A stretch of DNA of 64,000 nucleotides, taken from the NCBI GenBank assembly GCA_949499105.1, contig CATEFX010000062.1, forward strand, positions 1 through 64,000, read 5' to 3'. This DNA is from Formosa sp. Hel1_33_131. GTDB lineage: Bacteria; Bacteroidota; Bacteroidia; Flavobacteriales; Flavobacteriaceae. Positions 16,442 through 24,319 of this stretch are shown in pieces; the first letter of the stretch is position 1, and each line of letters begins with the position of its first letter. Below the pieces are notes generated by a model. The model was not told the DNA's origin and searched no databases. It saw only the letters and a program-made list of their open reading frames with translations. Both the position numbers and the translations under genes were made by a program.

Positions 16442-17683
16442 TTAATTGCTGATTTTTGTGGAGTTGCCCTCGCCAACCCCTATAATTCGGTCGTATCGAG
16501 CGCCTAAATCTCTGTAGTAGACGAGTACTTTGTAATTGTTTTCGGTTTCGTAAAAATTGCCGCTAATGGCACCTTCTTCCAGTTCGTTCAAATCATTCAC
16601 AATCACATATTTATAGTTATAAAACCCTTGTTTGAGTTTCATTGTAAGTTCATAGGATCTGCTTTGAGGGTTGTACGTCATCTGATTCGCTTCGCTTAGG
16701 CTATAGTTATTATAATTGCCATACACATGGATGGACGAATTGGTTAATTTTGGGTAAAACAAAGAAAAATGAACTTCGGTATAATCGGCTTCAATTGAAG
16801 GGTTTTCGCGATCTAAAACCGTAATTTTAAAATTCCCATTCACATCTGGATTGTAAGTATAACTACTCTTTGAACGATCGACATCTAAATATAAATAACT
16901 GTGATAGATCTCTTCTAAATCTGTAAATTGAACGCCCAAATTGGAGCCCCTTACATCTTTATTTTCAAAATATAAATATTCGTTTCCACCCCAAAAGGTG
17001 GAGGCCGATTGGTAGCGATAAATTAATTCATTTCCTAAAATATATTGCGGTTTAAGTCCAGAAATAGCCGTCTTCAAATTGTTGTTTTGAAGGATCACCG
17101 TGTTGATGGTCTGTTTTGGATTGATCACCCGGAAATTAGAAGTATTAACGACAAAATCAACCGATTGTTTGGTGTCGATGTGCGCCACATCTCTAGATCT
17201 TTTTAAAGTGACTCCCACATTAGCTAGATTCTCATACACCATGAATTTTCTACTAAACACAAGATCATCGTATTCATCAAAAATTTTAATTAAATAATTA
17301 CCAGACACTTTTAGTCGCGTTTGTTTGTTTGGGATTTGAAGGCGGTAATTTGAATAAATCTGATAGGTATTGAAAGAGTTTTCATAATTCACAATCCGTA
17401 AGTTATCGAGCCCCTGAAGATATTCCGATTTCATTAAGGTTGATTTGGTCCAGTCAAAATTATAATGCTCTATGACATAATAAAAATCCTCTTCGTCAGC
17501 ATTAAGCGCGTCAAATTCTAAATACAAGCGTTCATTAAGACTTAAAATAGGGAGTTCAGATTGATTGGTATTACTTTTGAAAGTAATGGTTTTAATAAAA
17601 TCTTCAGGCTCCATTTCTTTAACTTGTGAAAAGCCAGTCAATGACCCCAAAAAAAATGAGAGTATGTACAGATGTTTAAGCAT
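16442..17683 (-). CDS. Type IX secretion Plug-like protein (DUF5103 family)
   Basis: A 413-residue secreted beta-rich protein with a signal peptide (MLKHLYILSFFLGSLTGFSQ). It matches my recollection of the DUF5103 family, which includes the Plug protein that closes the periplasmic side of the giant SprA translocon in the T9SS of Flavobacterium. Family-like features are SLNERLYLEFDALNADEEDF near residues 48-67, YVIEHYNFDW, and a C-terminal domain with VHFSLFYPKLTNSSIHVYGN and YNYKYVIVND. There is no lipobox. With PorT at 7 kb, it is one of two likely T9SS parts in the window; neither sits with the main porKLMN-type cluster. Confidence 0.78.
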   Translation of the reverse strand: MLKHLYILSFFLGSLTGFSQVKEMEPEDFIKTITFKSNTNQSELPILSLNERLYLEFDALNADEEDFYYVIEHYNFDWTKSTLMKSEYLQGLDNLRIVNYENSFNTYQIYSNYRLQIPNKQTRLKVSGNYLIKIFDEYDDLVFSRKFMVYENLANVGVTLKRSRDVAHIDTKQSVDFVVNTSNFRVINPKQTINTVILQNNNLKTAISGLKPQYILGNELIYRYQSASTFWGGNEYLYFENKDVRGSNLGVQFTDLEEIYHSYLYLDVDRSKSSYTYNPDVNGNFKITVLDRENPSIEADYTEVHFSLFYPKLTNSSIHVYGNYNNYSLSEANQMTYNPQSRSYELTMKLKQGFYNYKYVIVNDLNELEEGAISGNFYETENNYKVLVYYRDLGARYDRIIGVGEGNSTKISN

Positions 17684-17797
17684 TCGAATAGGATAAAATA
17701 CAAGGTAAATATAAACAAATTTTATACCTAAAATAAATTGATGGCTTTAATTGAAAAAAATGTGTTAAATTATTGTGTAAATCGAACATTTAATTCG

Positions 17798-17805
17798 TAA
17801 ATTTG
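17798..17805 (+). promoter_or_regulatory. Promoter -7 element for the nqr operon
   Basis: TAAATTTG is an exact TAnnTTTG match, 38 bases before the nqrA ATG. A TTG at 17773-17775, 22 bases upstream, is a candidate -33 element. Confidence 0.65.
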
Positions 17806-17842
17806 CAGCGTTTTTTAGATCACAATTCCAATAAGAATACCT

Positions 17843-19198
17843 ATGTCAAACAACATCCGAATAAAAAAAGGTTTAGATATAAAGTTAGTTGGAGAGGCTG
17901 CCTTAACCAAAAGTGAAGCCATCAAAAGTAACTTTTATAGTATCAAACCCGAAGATTTTCACGGACTTACTCCCAAACTATTAGTCAAAGCTGGCGCGAA
18001 AGTAAAAGCTGGTGAGCCTATTTTTTATGACAAATCCAACGAAGCGATTCAGTTTGTTTCTCCTGTTTCAGGGGAATTAGTTGAAATCATCCGAGGAGAG
18101 AAACGTCGTATTTTAGAAATTAAAATACAAGCAGAAAAAACGCAGACGTTTTTAGAGCATCAAAAAATTGAAGTTAAAAGTGCCAAAGCAGAAGACATTA
18201 AAGCAACGCTTCTTGCTTCTGGTTGCTGGCCATTTATCATGCAGCGTCCCTATGATGTCATTGCAAACCCAAACAAGACACCGAAAGGAATTTTTGTTTC
18301 GGCCTATGCCTCCGCACCCCTAGCAGCAGATTATGATTTTGTGCTAACGGGGAAGCAAGCAGAATTACAAGCGGCAGTTACTGCGCTTTCAAAACTAACA
18401 ACTGGAGAAATCCACGTGAGTGTTTCCAAAGATTCACATTCACCATTTACCAATTTAGAAGATGTTGTAACGCACACTGTGTCTGGGCCACATCCTTCTG
18501 GGAATGTTGGAACACTCATCAACAAAATTGATCCGATCAATAAAGGGGAGGTTGTTTGGACCGTTTCTCCACAAGATTTAGTGATCATCGGCGAATTGCT
18601 TTTAACAGGTAAATTCAATGCCGAAAGAATCGTAGCTCTTGCAGGATCTGGAATCAAAGAACCTCGTTATTTAGTTACCAAAATTGGAAGCGAGATCGCT
18701 ACCATGGTGTATGATCGTGGAATCGAAAAAGAGGCCAATGTTCGAATTATATCGGGCACTGTTTTAAGTGGAAAAGAAATAAAACCAGACGGCTATTTAG
18801 GATACTACTCTAATGTAGTGACGGTCATTCCCGAAGGCGATGATTATGAGTTTTTTGGATGGACCAAACCTGTATTTGATAAAGTGTCAACTTCAAGAGC
18901 ACTAACATTTTCTTGGTTAACACCTAATAAAAAATTCGATTTAAATACCAATACCAACGGAGAACATAGAGCCTTTGTAATTACAGGGTCCTATGAAGAA
19001 GTATTTCCATTGGATATTTTTCCAATGCAGATTTTAAAAGCGTGTATGTATCAAGATCTTGATGAAATGGAAGCGCTCGGAATGTATGAAATCGCTCCAG
19101 AAGATTTTGCATTGACTGAATTTGTATGTGTTTCTAAACAACCACATCAAAAAATAATAAGAGAAGGACTAGACTTAATGCTTAAAGAAATAGGATAA
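17843..19198 (+). CDS. nqrA: Na+-translocating NADH:quinone reductase subunit A
   Basis: The peripheral cytoplasmic subunit of the Na+-pumping NADH:quinone oxidoreductase. It is 451 residues and starts IRIKKGLDIKLVGEA, the normal family N-terminus, with a lipoyl-like beta-sandwich region (ETVSPVSGELVEIIRGEK type sequence near residues 70-95: QFVSPVSGELVEIIRGEKRR). The middle carries the SVSKDSHSPF and THTVSGPHPSGNVGTLI segments typical of NqrA. First gene of nqrABCDEF, separated by 2 bases from nqrB. NqrA contributes to quinone binding. Confidence 0.96.
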   Translation: MSNNIRIKKGLDIKLVGEAALTKSEAIKSNFYSIKPEDFHGLTPKLLVKAGAKVKAGEPIFYDKSNEAIQFVSPVSGELVEIIRGEKRRILEIKIQAEKTQTFLEHQKIEVKSAKAEDIKATLLASGCWPFIMQRPYDVIANPNKTPKGIFVSAYASAPLAADYDFVLTGKQAELQAAVTALSKLTTGEIHVSVSKDSHSPFTNLEDVVTHTVSGPHPSGNVGTLINKIDPINKGEVVWTVSPQDLVIIGELLLTGKFNAERIVALAGSGIKEPRYLVTKIGSEIATMVYDRGIEKEANVRIISGTVLSGKEIKPDGYLGYYSNVVTVIPEGDDYEFFGWTKPVFDKVSTSRALTFSWLTPNKKFDLNTNTNGEHRAFVITGSYEEVFPLDIFPMQILKACMYQDLDEMEALGMYEIAPEDFALTEFVCVSKQPHQKIIREGLDLMLKEIG

Positions 19199-19200
19199 AA

Positions 19201-20406
19201 ATGAGTTTAAAAAGTAATTTACACACCCTTAAAGAAAAGTACAAAGGCACTAAAATGGCTCCAGCCTTTAATGCCCTGCATACTTTTTTGTATTTACCAA
19301 ACGAAATCACGCACAATGGCACCCACATTAAAGCAGCTGATGATTTAAAACGGACCATGAATACCGTCATTTTGGCGATGGTTCCTTGTTTAATTTTCGG
19401 AATGTTTAATGCAGGCTATCAACACCATTTGGCCTTAGGAACTATTGAGTCCGCTCAAGGGTTTTTAGGTGCATCGTTTTGGACATGGAGTAATTTAGTC
19501 GTCGGAATGTGGAAAGTACTGCCACTAGTGGTGGTGTCTTACGGCGTTGGATTGGCCATTGAGTTCCTGTTTGCAGTGATTAAAGGTCATGAAGTGGAAG
19601 AAGGCTACCTGGTGACAGGAATGTTGGTTCCGCTTATTGTTCCTATTGATTTACCACTTTGGATGCTTGCAGTTGCAGTTGCATTTGGAGTCGTTATCGG
19701 GAAAGAAGTTTTTGGAGGAACAGGAATGAATATTCTGAATCCTGCACTTACCATTCGTGCCTTTTTGTTCTTTGCCTATCCAACTTGGATGAGTGGCGAT
19801 AAAGTATGGGTCCATGGCGCAGTGGAACGTGCTGGGACGGCTGATGCAATCTCAGGAGAAACCATCTTAGGAAGTTATGCTCAAAGTCAAGAAGTCGTCT
19901 ATAGCTATGCAGATATGTTCTTTGGAATTATCCCCGGATCTATCGGAGAAACCTCAAAATTATTAATTATTCTTGGCGCATTGTTCTTGATATTTACAAA
20001 AATAGGAAGCTGGAGAATTATTGTAAGTACCCTTATTGGAGCCCTTACAATGGGACTTGTTTTTAATGGCGTCGTGGATGCCGGATGGATTTCAAGTTCT
20101 AGTAAATTTTTCGGATTAATGAGTGTGCCTTTCTGGCAACACTTAATTATAGGAAGTATCTTGTTTGGAGCCGTCTTTATGGCCACCGATCCAGTGACTG
20201 CCGCACAAACCAATAAAGGGAAATGGATTTATGGGTTTTTGATTGGATTTATCTCCATTATGATCCGTGTGTTTAATCCAGCCTATCCAGAAGGGGTCTT
20301 TTTAGCCATCCTTCTAATGAATGTGTTCGCACCAACCATTGATCATTACGTGGTTCAAGGAAATGTCAAAAAACGATTGAAACGTCTTAAAGTTAAAACT
20401 ACATAA
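19201..20406 (+). CDS. nqrB: Na+-translocating NADH:quinone reductase subunit B
   Basis: Integral membrane subunit of the NQR complex, 401 residues with about ten hydrophobic segments. It carries a covalently bound FMN and takes part in Na+ transport. The FMN-attachment threonine is visible in GSIGETS (T251). VIGKEVFGGTGMNILNPALT and FMATDPVTAAQTNKGKWIYG are family signatures. The N-terminal about 50 residues are cytoplasmic and hydrophilic, as in other NqrB proteins. It depends on ApbE, encoded at the other end of the cluster, for flavin attachment. Confidence 0.96.
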   Translation: MSLKSNLHTLKEKYKGTKMAPAFNALHTFLYLPNEITHNGTHIKAADDLKRTMNTVILAMVPCLIFGMFNAGYQHHLALGTIESAQGFLGASFWTWSNLVVGMWKVLPLVVVSYGVGLAIEFLFAVIKGHEVEEGYLVTGMLVPLIVPIDLPLWMLAVAVAFGVVIGKEVFGGTGMNILNPALTIRAFLFFAYPTWMSGDKVWVHGAVERAGTADAISGETILGSYAQSQEVVYSYADMFFGIIPGSIGETSKLLIILGALFLIFTKIGSWRIIVSTLIGALTMGLVFNGVVDAGWISSSSKFFGLMSVPFWQHLIIGSILFGAVFMATDPVTAAQTNKGKWIYGFLIGFISIMIRVFNPAYPEGVFLAILLMNVFAPTIDHYVVQGNVKKRLKRLKVKTT

Positions 20407-20408
20407 TT

Positions 20409-21167
20409 ATGAGTACGAATACAGACACAAATAAATATACGATTCTCTTTGCCATTGGTATGGTGGTGATCGTAGGATCCTTATTAGCGTTTACAGCCTC
20501 TACTCTTAAACCAAACATTCAAGAGAATGAGCGTATGGAAACCCAACAAAATATTTTGTACACAATGGGGATCAACGAAAATGGAGCGACAGACATTAAG
20601 TTTATTGGAACCGATAAAGTTGCTGGTGAATTTTCTAAATACATCTCAAAACAATTGATTATTAATAAGGACGGTAGTTCTGAAGAGAATTCAGAAGCCT
20701 ACCTTATTGATGTTAAAAAAGAACAAGCCAAAGCCAAAAATGGGGGTACAAGACAGTTGCCGTTGTTTGTAGGTCAAAAAGATGGGCAAGCATTTTATAT
20801 TGTACCCATTAGAGGAAAAGGACTATGGGATGCGATCTGGGGGTATGTAGCACTTGATGAAGATATGGTGGTTCAAGGCGCCTTTTTTGATCATGCAGGG
20901 GAAACACCGGGTTTAGGAGCGAATATCAAACAACGTTACTTTATGGACGATTTTGTTGGTGAAAAATTATTAACTGCTTCTGGAGACTTCAAAGGAATCA
21001 CGGTTGCCAAAGGAAATAATGACCCAAAGAATCTTACGAAAGATGATTATGAAGTAGATGCATTAGCCGGAGCGACCATTACAGGCGACGGCGTGTCTGC
21101 AATGATAAAGAGCGATCTAAAATTGTATTTACCGTACTTTAAAAATTTAAAAACTCAATTGAATTAA
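20409..21167 (+). CDS. nqrC: Na+-translocating NADH:quinone reductase subunit C
   Basis: A 252-residue subunit with one N-terminal membrane segment (about residues 8-30) and a periplasmic FMN-binding domain. The flavinylation site is DALAGAT with T223 as the attachment residue. The usual recognition motif has Ser or Thr four residues before the attachment site's end (S/T-G-A-T), while here that position is Ala; I believe this variant occurs in related bacteria. Other conserved parts are PIRGKGLWDAIWGYVAL and DHAGETPGLGANI. It is 2 bases after nqrB. Confidence 0.95.
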   Translation: MSTNTDTNKYTILFAIGMVVIVGSLLAFTASTLKPNIQENERMETQQNILYTMGINENGATDIKFIGTDKVAGEFSKYISKQLIINKDGSSEENSEAYLIDVKKEQAKAKNGGTRQLPLFVGQKDGQAFYIVPIRGKGLWDAIWGYVALDEDMVVQGAFFDHAGETPGLGANIKQRYFMDDFVGEKLLTASGDFKGITVAKGNNDPKNLTKDDYEVDALAGATITGDGVSAMIKSDLKLYLPYFKNLKTQLN

Positions 21168-21168
21168 C

Positions 21169-21813
21169 ATGGGACTACTTTCAAAAAAAGATGCCAAATT
21201 AATAACGGATCCGTTAGCCGATAATAACCCAATTACAATTCAAGTTTTGGGGATTTGTTCTGCTTTAGCGATCACGGCCGAACTCAAAGCGTCTCTAGTG
21301 ATGGGGATTGCAGTACTTTTCGTTTTAGGAATTGGAAACGTGGTCATTTCGTTAATGCGAAATATCATCCCTTCAAAAATTAGAATTATCGTGCAACTGA
21401 TTGTGGTAGCGTCCTTAGTAATTATTGTCGATCAAGTACTTAAAGCCTATGCTTATGAACTCAGTAAAACGCTCTCTGTATTTGTAGGGTTGATAATTAC
21501 CAACTGTATTATTATGGGAAGATTTGAAGCTTTTGCGCTTGGAAATGGCCCATGGAAAGCCTTTTTAGATGGGATTGGAAATGCTCTTGGATATGCAGTG
21601 ATCCTGCTTATTGTTGGGTTTTTTAGAGAACTTTTAGGATCAGGAACTCTTTTTGGAATTCCAGTTCTTGGCGATCCAATCGAAAAAACTGGACTTTACT
21701 CTACTGGCTATGAAAACAATGGGTTTATGCTCATGCCTCCAATGGCTTTGATTATTGTAGGACTCATTATTTGGGTACAACGTAGTAGAAACACATCACT
21801 AATTGAACATTAA
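21169..21813 (+). CDS. nqrD: Na+-translocating NADH:quinone reductase subunit D
   Basis: A 214-residue membrane protein with six hydrophobic segments, the NqrD half of the NqrD/NqrE pair that forms the Na+ path and holds an intramembrane iron site. The conserved Cys residues are present: one in LGICSALAITAELK and one in IITNCIIMGRFEAFA. The C-terminal LMPPMALIIVGLIIWVQRS is typical. One base separates it from nqrC, so translation is likely coupled. Confidence 0.95.
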   Translation: MGLLSKKDAKLITDPLADNNPITIQVLGICSALAITAELKASLVMGIAVLFVLGIGNVVISLMRNIIPSKIRIIVQLIVVASLVIIVDQVLKAYAYELSKTLSVFVGLIITNCIIMGRFEAFALGNGPWKAFLDGIGNALGYAVILLIVGFFRELLGSGTLFGIPVLGDPIEKTGLYSTGYENNGFMLMPPMALIIVGLIIWVQRSRNTSLIEH

Positions 21814-21844
21814 TTTCTCTAGTAAGAATTTAAAATAAAAGACA

Positions 21845-22561
21845 ATGATAGAACATATCGAATTATTTTTTAAGTCCATTTTTATTGATAATATGGTGTT
21901 TGCGGTTTTCTTGGGCATGTGCTCATATTTAGCCGTCTCTAAAAAAGTAGCAACAGCGGTTGGATTAGGAGCCGCCGTGATTTTTGTACTGGCCATCACC
22001 GTGCCTTTAAACTGGTTGTTAGACCAATATTTATTACAACCCGGTGCACTCGTTTGGTTAGGTCCAGAATTTGCAGAGTATGACCTTAGTTTCTTATCGT
22101 TCATCATGTTTATTGCAACGATTGCAACCATGGTTCAACTTGTAGAAATTGTGGTTGAAAAATTTTCACCATCCTTATACAATTCATTAGGAATTTTCTT
22201 ACCCTTAATTGCGGTAAACTGTGCCATCTTAGGTGGGTCTTTGTTCATGCAATCGCGTGAGATCGAAACTTTAGGATTGGCTGTTAATTACGGAATTTCA
22301 TCTGGAATAGGTTGGTTTTTAGCTATTTTGGCCATTGCAGCCATTCGCGAAAAAATTCGATATTCAAACGTGCCTGCCCCCTTAAGAGGTTTAGGAATTA
22401 CATTTATTGTCACTGGACTCATGGGCATTGGTTTCTTGAGCTTTGGAGGCATGCTTACAGGTGGAGATGAAGAAGTAAAAGAAGCACCAAAAGAAGTCGT
22501 TGTAGAAACGATCGCAATTGAAAAAGAAGAAGTATCAAACCAAACACAAATAGTTAACTAA
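21845..22561 (+). CDS. nqrE: Na+-translocating NADH:quinone reductase subunit E, with an acidic C-terminal tail
   Basis: The partner of NqrD, an inverted six-helix membrane protein. The conserved cysteines appear in FLGMCSYLAVSKK and AVNCAILGGSLFM. The family core ends near residue 203 (FLSFGGMLTGG). The protein then continues about 33 residues with a charged tail rich in Glu, Lys and Val (DEEVKEAPKEVV and onward), making it 238 residues against about 200 in Vibrio. The tail is a plain continuation of the frame, not a fusion. nqrF begins one base after its stop. Confidence 0.95.
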   Translation: MIEHIELFFKSIFIDNMVFAVFLGMCSYLAVSKKVATAVGLGAAVIFVLAITVPLNWLLDQYLLQPGALVWLGPEFAEYDLSFLSFIMFIATIATMVQLVEIVVEKFSPSLYNSLGIFLPLIAVNCAILGGSLFMQSREIETLGLAVNYGISSGIGWFLAILAIAAIREKIRYSNVPAPLRGLGITFIVTGLMGIGFLSFGGMLTGGDEEVKEAPKEVVVETIAIEKEEVSNQTQIVN

Positions 22562-22562
22562 T

Positions 22563-23870
22563 ATGATTTTAGCCGCTGGAACAACCGGAACCATTTTAGC
22601 TACCGTTGTAGCATTTTTAGTGACCTCGTTACTACTCATTAGTGTGCTCCTTTTTGTAAAACAAAAACTATCACCTTCAGGACCTGTAAAGATCCTAATC
22701 AATGGTGAACGAGAAATTGAAGTAGCCTCAGGTGCTACTTTATTATCCACATTAAGTGGAAACAAAATATTTTTACCCTCTGCTTGTGGAGGCGGAGGAA
22801 CCTGTATTCAATGTGAGTGTCACGTCCTCTCTGGAGGTGGTGAAGCCTTGCCAACAGAAACCCCGCATTTCTCAAGGAAAGAGCTAAAACATGGCGCCCG
22901 TTTATCGTGTCAGGTGAAGGTAAAGCAAGATATGGAAATCACCATTCCAGAAGAAGTGTTTGGAATCAAAAAATGGGAAGCGACTGTGGTGCGTAATTAC
23001 AATGTTGCCTCATTTATTAAAGAATTTGTAGTGGAAATCCCTGAAGATATGGGGTATAAAGCAGGTGGATATATCCAGATTGAAATTCCAGAATGTGAAA
23101 TCAATTTTAAAGATATTGATATTACTGCGCATCCAGAAGAACATGAAACACCCGATAAGTTTCAAGCAGAATGGGATAAGTTCGGTCTTTGGCCCTTAAC
23201 CATGAAAAACAATGAAACCGTAGAGCGTGCTTATTCAATGGCATCCTATCCTGCGGAAGGTCGTGAGGTGATGTTAAACGTTCGTATTGCAACGCCACCA
23301 TGGGACCGTGCGAATAACGGTTGGATGGATGTGAATCCAGGGGTTGCATCGTCGTATATTTTTGCTCAAAAACCAGGCGACAAAGTTACCATTTCTGGAC
23401 CTTACGGAGAATTCTTCATAAATGAAAGCGAGTCAGAAATGCTATATGTTGGTGGAGGTGCTGGAATGGCGCCCATGCGTTCGCATTTATACCATCTATT
23501 CAGAACTCTTAAAACAGGCCGTAAAGTATCTTACTGGTACGGAGGGCGTTCTAAACGTGAGTTATTTTATTTAGAACATTTTGAAGCTTTAGAAAGAGAT
23601 TTCCCTAACTTCAAATTTCATTTAGCACTCTCTGAACCAATGGAAGAGGATAATTGGAAAGTCAAAGAAAATATTGATGCCGATGGCGATGGTTTTATTG
23701 GATTTATTCATAACTGTGTGATCGATAATTATTTAAGTCATCATGAGTCCCCAGAAGATATCGAACTCTATTTCTGTGGACCACCATTAATGAACCAAGC
23801 GGTTCAAAAAATGGGTGAAGATTTTGGAATTCCAGATGAACACATTCGATTTGATGATTTTGGAGGGTAA
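22563..23870 (+). CDS. nqrF: Na+-translocating NADH:quinone reductase subunit F
   Basis: The NADH-oxidising input subunit, 435 residues. An N-terminal membrane helix (residues 5-30) anchors a ferredoxin domain with [2Fe-2S] ligands C75, C81, C84 and C116. Next come an FAD domain (RAYSMASYP) and an NADH domain (VGGGAGMAPMRSH, YGGRSKRELFY, FCGPPLMNQAV) ending in DDFGG. It is about 25 residues longer than the Vibrio protein, with extra sequence around EEHETPDKFQAEWDKFGL before the FAD motif. Last of the six nqr genes and followed by a terminator. Confidence 0.96.
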   Translation: MILAAGTTGTILATVVAFLVTSLLLISVLLFVKQKLSPSGPVKILINGEREIEVASGATLLSTLSGNKIFLPSACGGGGTCIQCECHVLSGGGEALPTETPHFSRKELKHGARLSCQVKVKQDMEITIPEEVFGIKKWEATVVRNYNVASFIKEFVVEIPEDMGYKAGGYIQIEIPECEINFKDIDITAHPEEHETPDKFQAEWDKFGLWPLTMKNNETVERAYSMASYPAEGREVMLNVRIATPPWDRANNGWMDVNPGVASSYIFAQKPGDKVTISGPYGEFFINESESEMLYVGGGAGMAPMRSHLYHLFRTLKTGRKVSYWYGGRSKRELFYLEHFEALERDFPNFKFHLALSEPMEEDNWKVKENIDADGDGFIGFIHNCVIDNYLSHHESPEDIELYFCGPPLMNQAVQKMGEDFGIPDEHIRFDDFGG

Positions 23871-23894
23871 TCAATCCTAAATTTTTTATTAATG

Positions 23895-23922
23895 AAGCCC
23901 AGCACTTGTGTTGGGCTTTTTG
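23895..23922 (+). terminator. Terminator after nqrF
   Basis: AAGCCCAGCA pairs with TGTTGGGCTT (one G-T wobble) around a short loop, followed by a T-rich run. The run merges with the promoter element of the next gene. Confidence 0.75.
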
Positions 23923-23930
23923 TATTTTTG
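23923..23930 (+). promoter_or_regulatory. Promoter -7 element for the 125-residue protein gene, very close to its ATG
   Basis: TATTTTTG fits TAnnTTTG. Its last base is only five bases before the ATG (TTTGTAGTATG), so the transcript would start at or next to the start codon. The element also uses the T-run of the nqrF terminator. Confidence 0.6.
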
Positions 23931-23934
23931 TAGT

Positions 23935-24312
23935 ATGAGTAAAGCACTTTCAAAACAAGAGATGCACAATCTGGCAATGAACCATGTCGGAAAAGACCTA
24001 GAATCCCGAGGTTTTGAGTTTGTCGCTATCAATAGTAAACTCAAAAAACATCCTCAATTTGTGTGTATTGATAAAAACAGTCAATACTTTTTTGTCATAG
24101 TTCGGGTGGTTAAATTACCAGACAATCCAAATAATTATGATGTGGTTTGGATGGAAACCTTTAAAAATCATGCACAAGAAAAAGATGCCAAAGTATTATA
24201 CGCAGGTGTAGGAATTTCGAACCCCAAAGGAGAAGACCTTCCCGTTTATCTGAACGAAGAATACCTTATTGAATACAACGGTATTCAAGTCATTGAAACG
24301 AATCTTAATTAA
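23935..24312 (+). CDS. Small cytoplasmic protein of unknown function between nqrF and apbE
   Basis: A 125-residue soluble protein with no signal, no membrane segment and one Cys. It begins with a helix (SKQEMHNLAMNHVGKDLESR), followed by alternating beta strands (GFEFVAINSK, PQFVCIDKNSQYFFVIVRVV), a helix containing MET FKNHAQ-type residues, and a strand-loop VLYAGVGISNPKG. I believe close homologues sit in this position in other flavobacteria and are sometimes mislabelled as NQR subunit F, but it has no ferredoxin or flavin motif. The layout loosely recalls a PD-(D/E)XK nuclease fold without catalytic residues; that is speculation. The ATG was chosen over an upstream TTG that lies in the terminator. 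Confidence 0.8.
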   Translation: MSKALSKQEMHNLAMNHVGKDLESRGFEFVAINSKLKKHPQFVCIDKNSQYFFVIVRVVKLPDNPNNYDVVWMETFKNHAQEKDAKVLYAGVGISNPKGEDLPVYLNEEYLIEYNGIQVIETNLN

Positions 24313-24319
24313 AAATAGA

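Noticed and set aside
22535-22765. Antisense open frame at the nqrE-nqrF junction and similar 60-80-codon frames elsewhere
   Set aside because: All lie within conserved genes, have no plausible start region, and translate to unstructured sequence.
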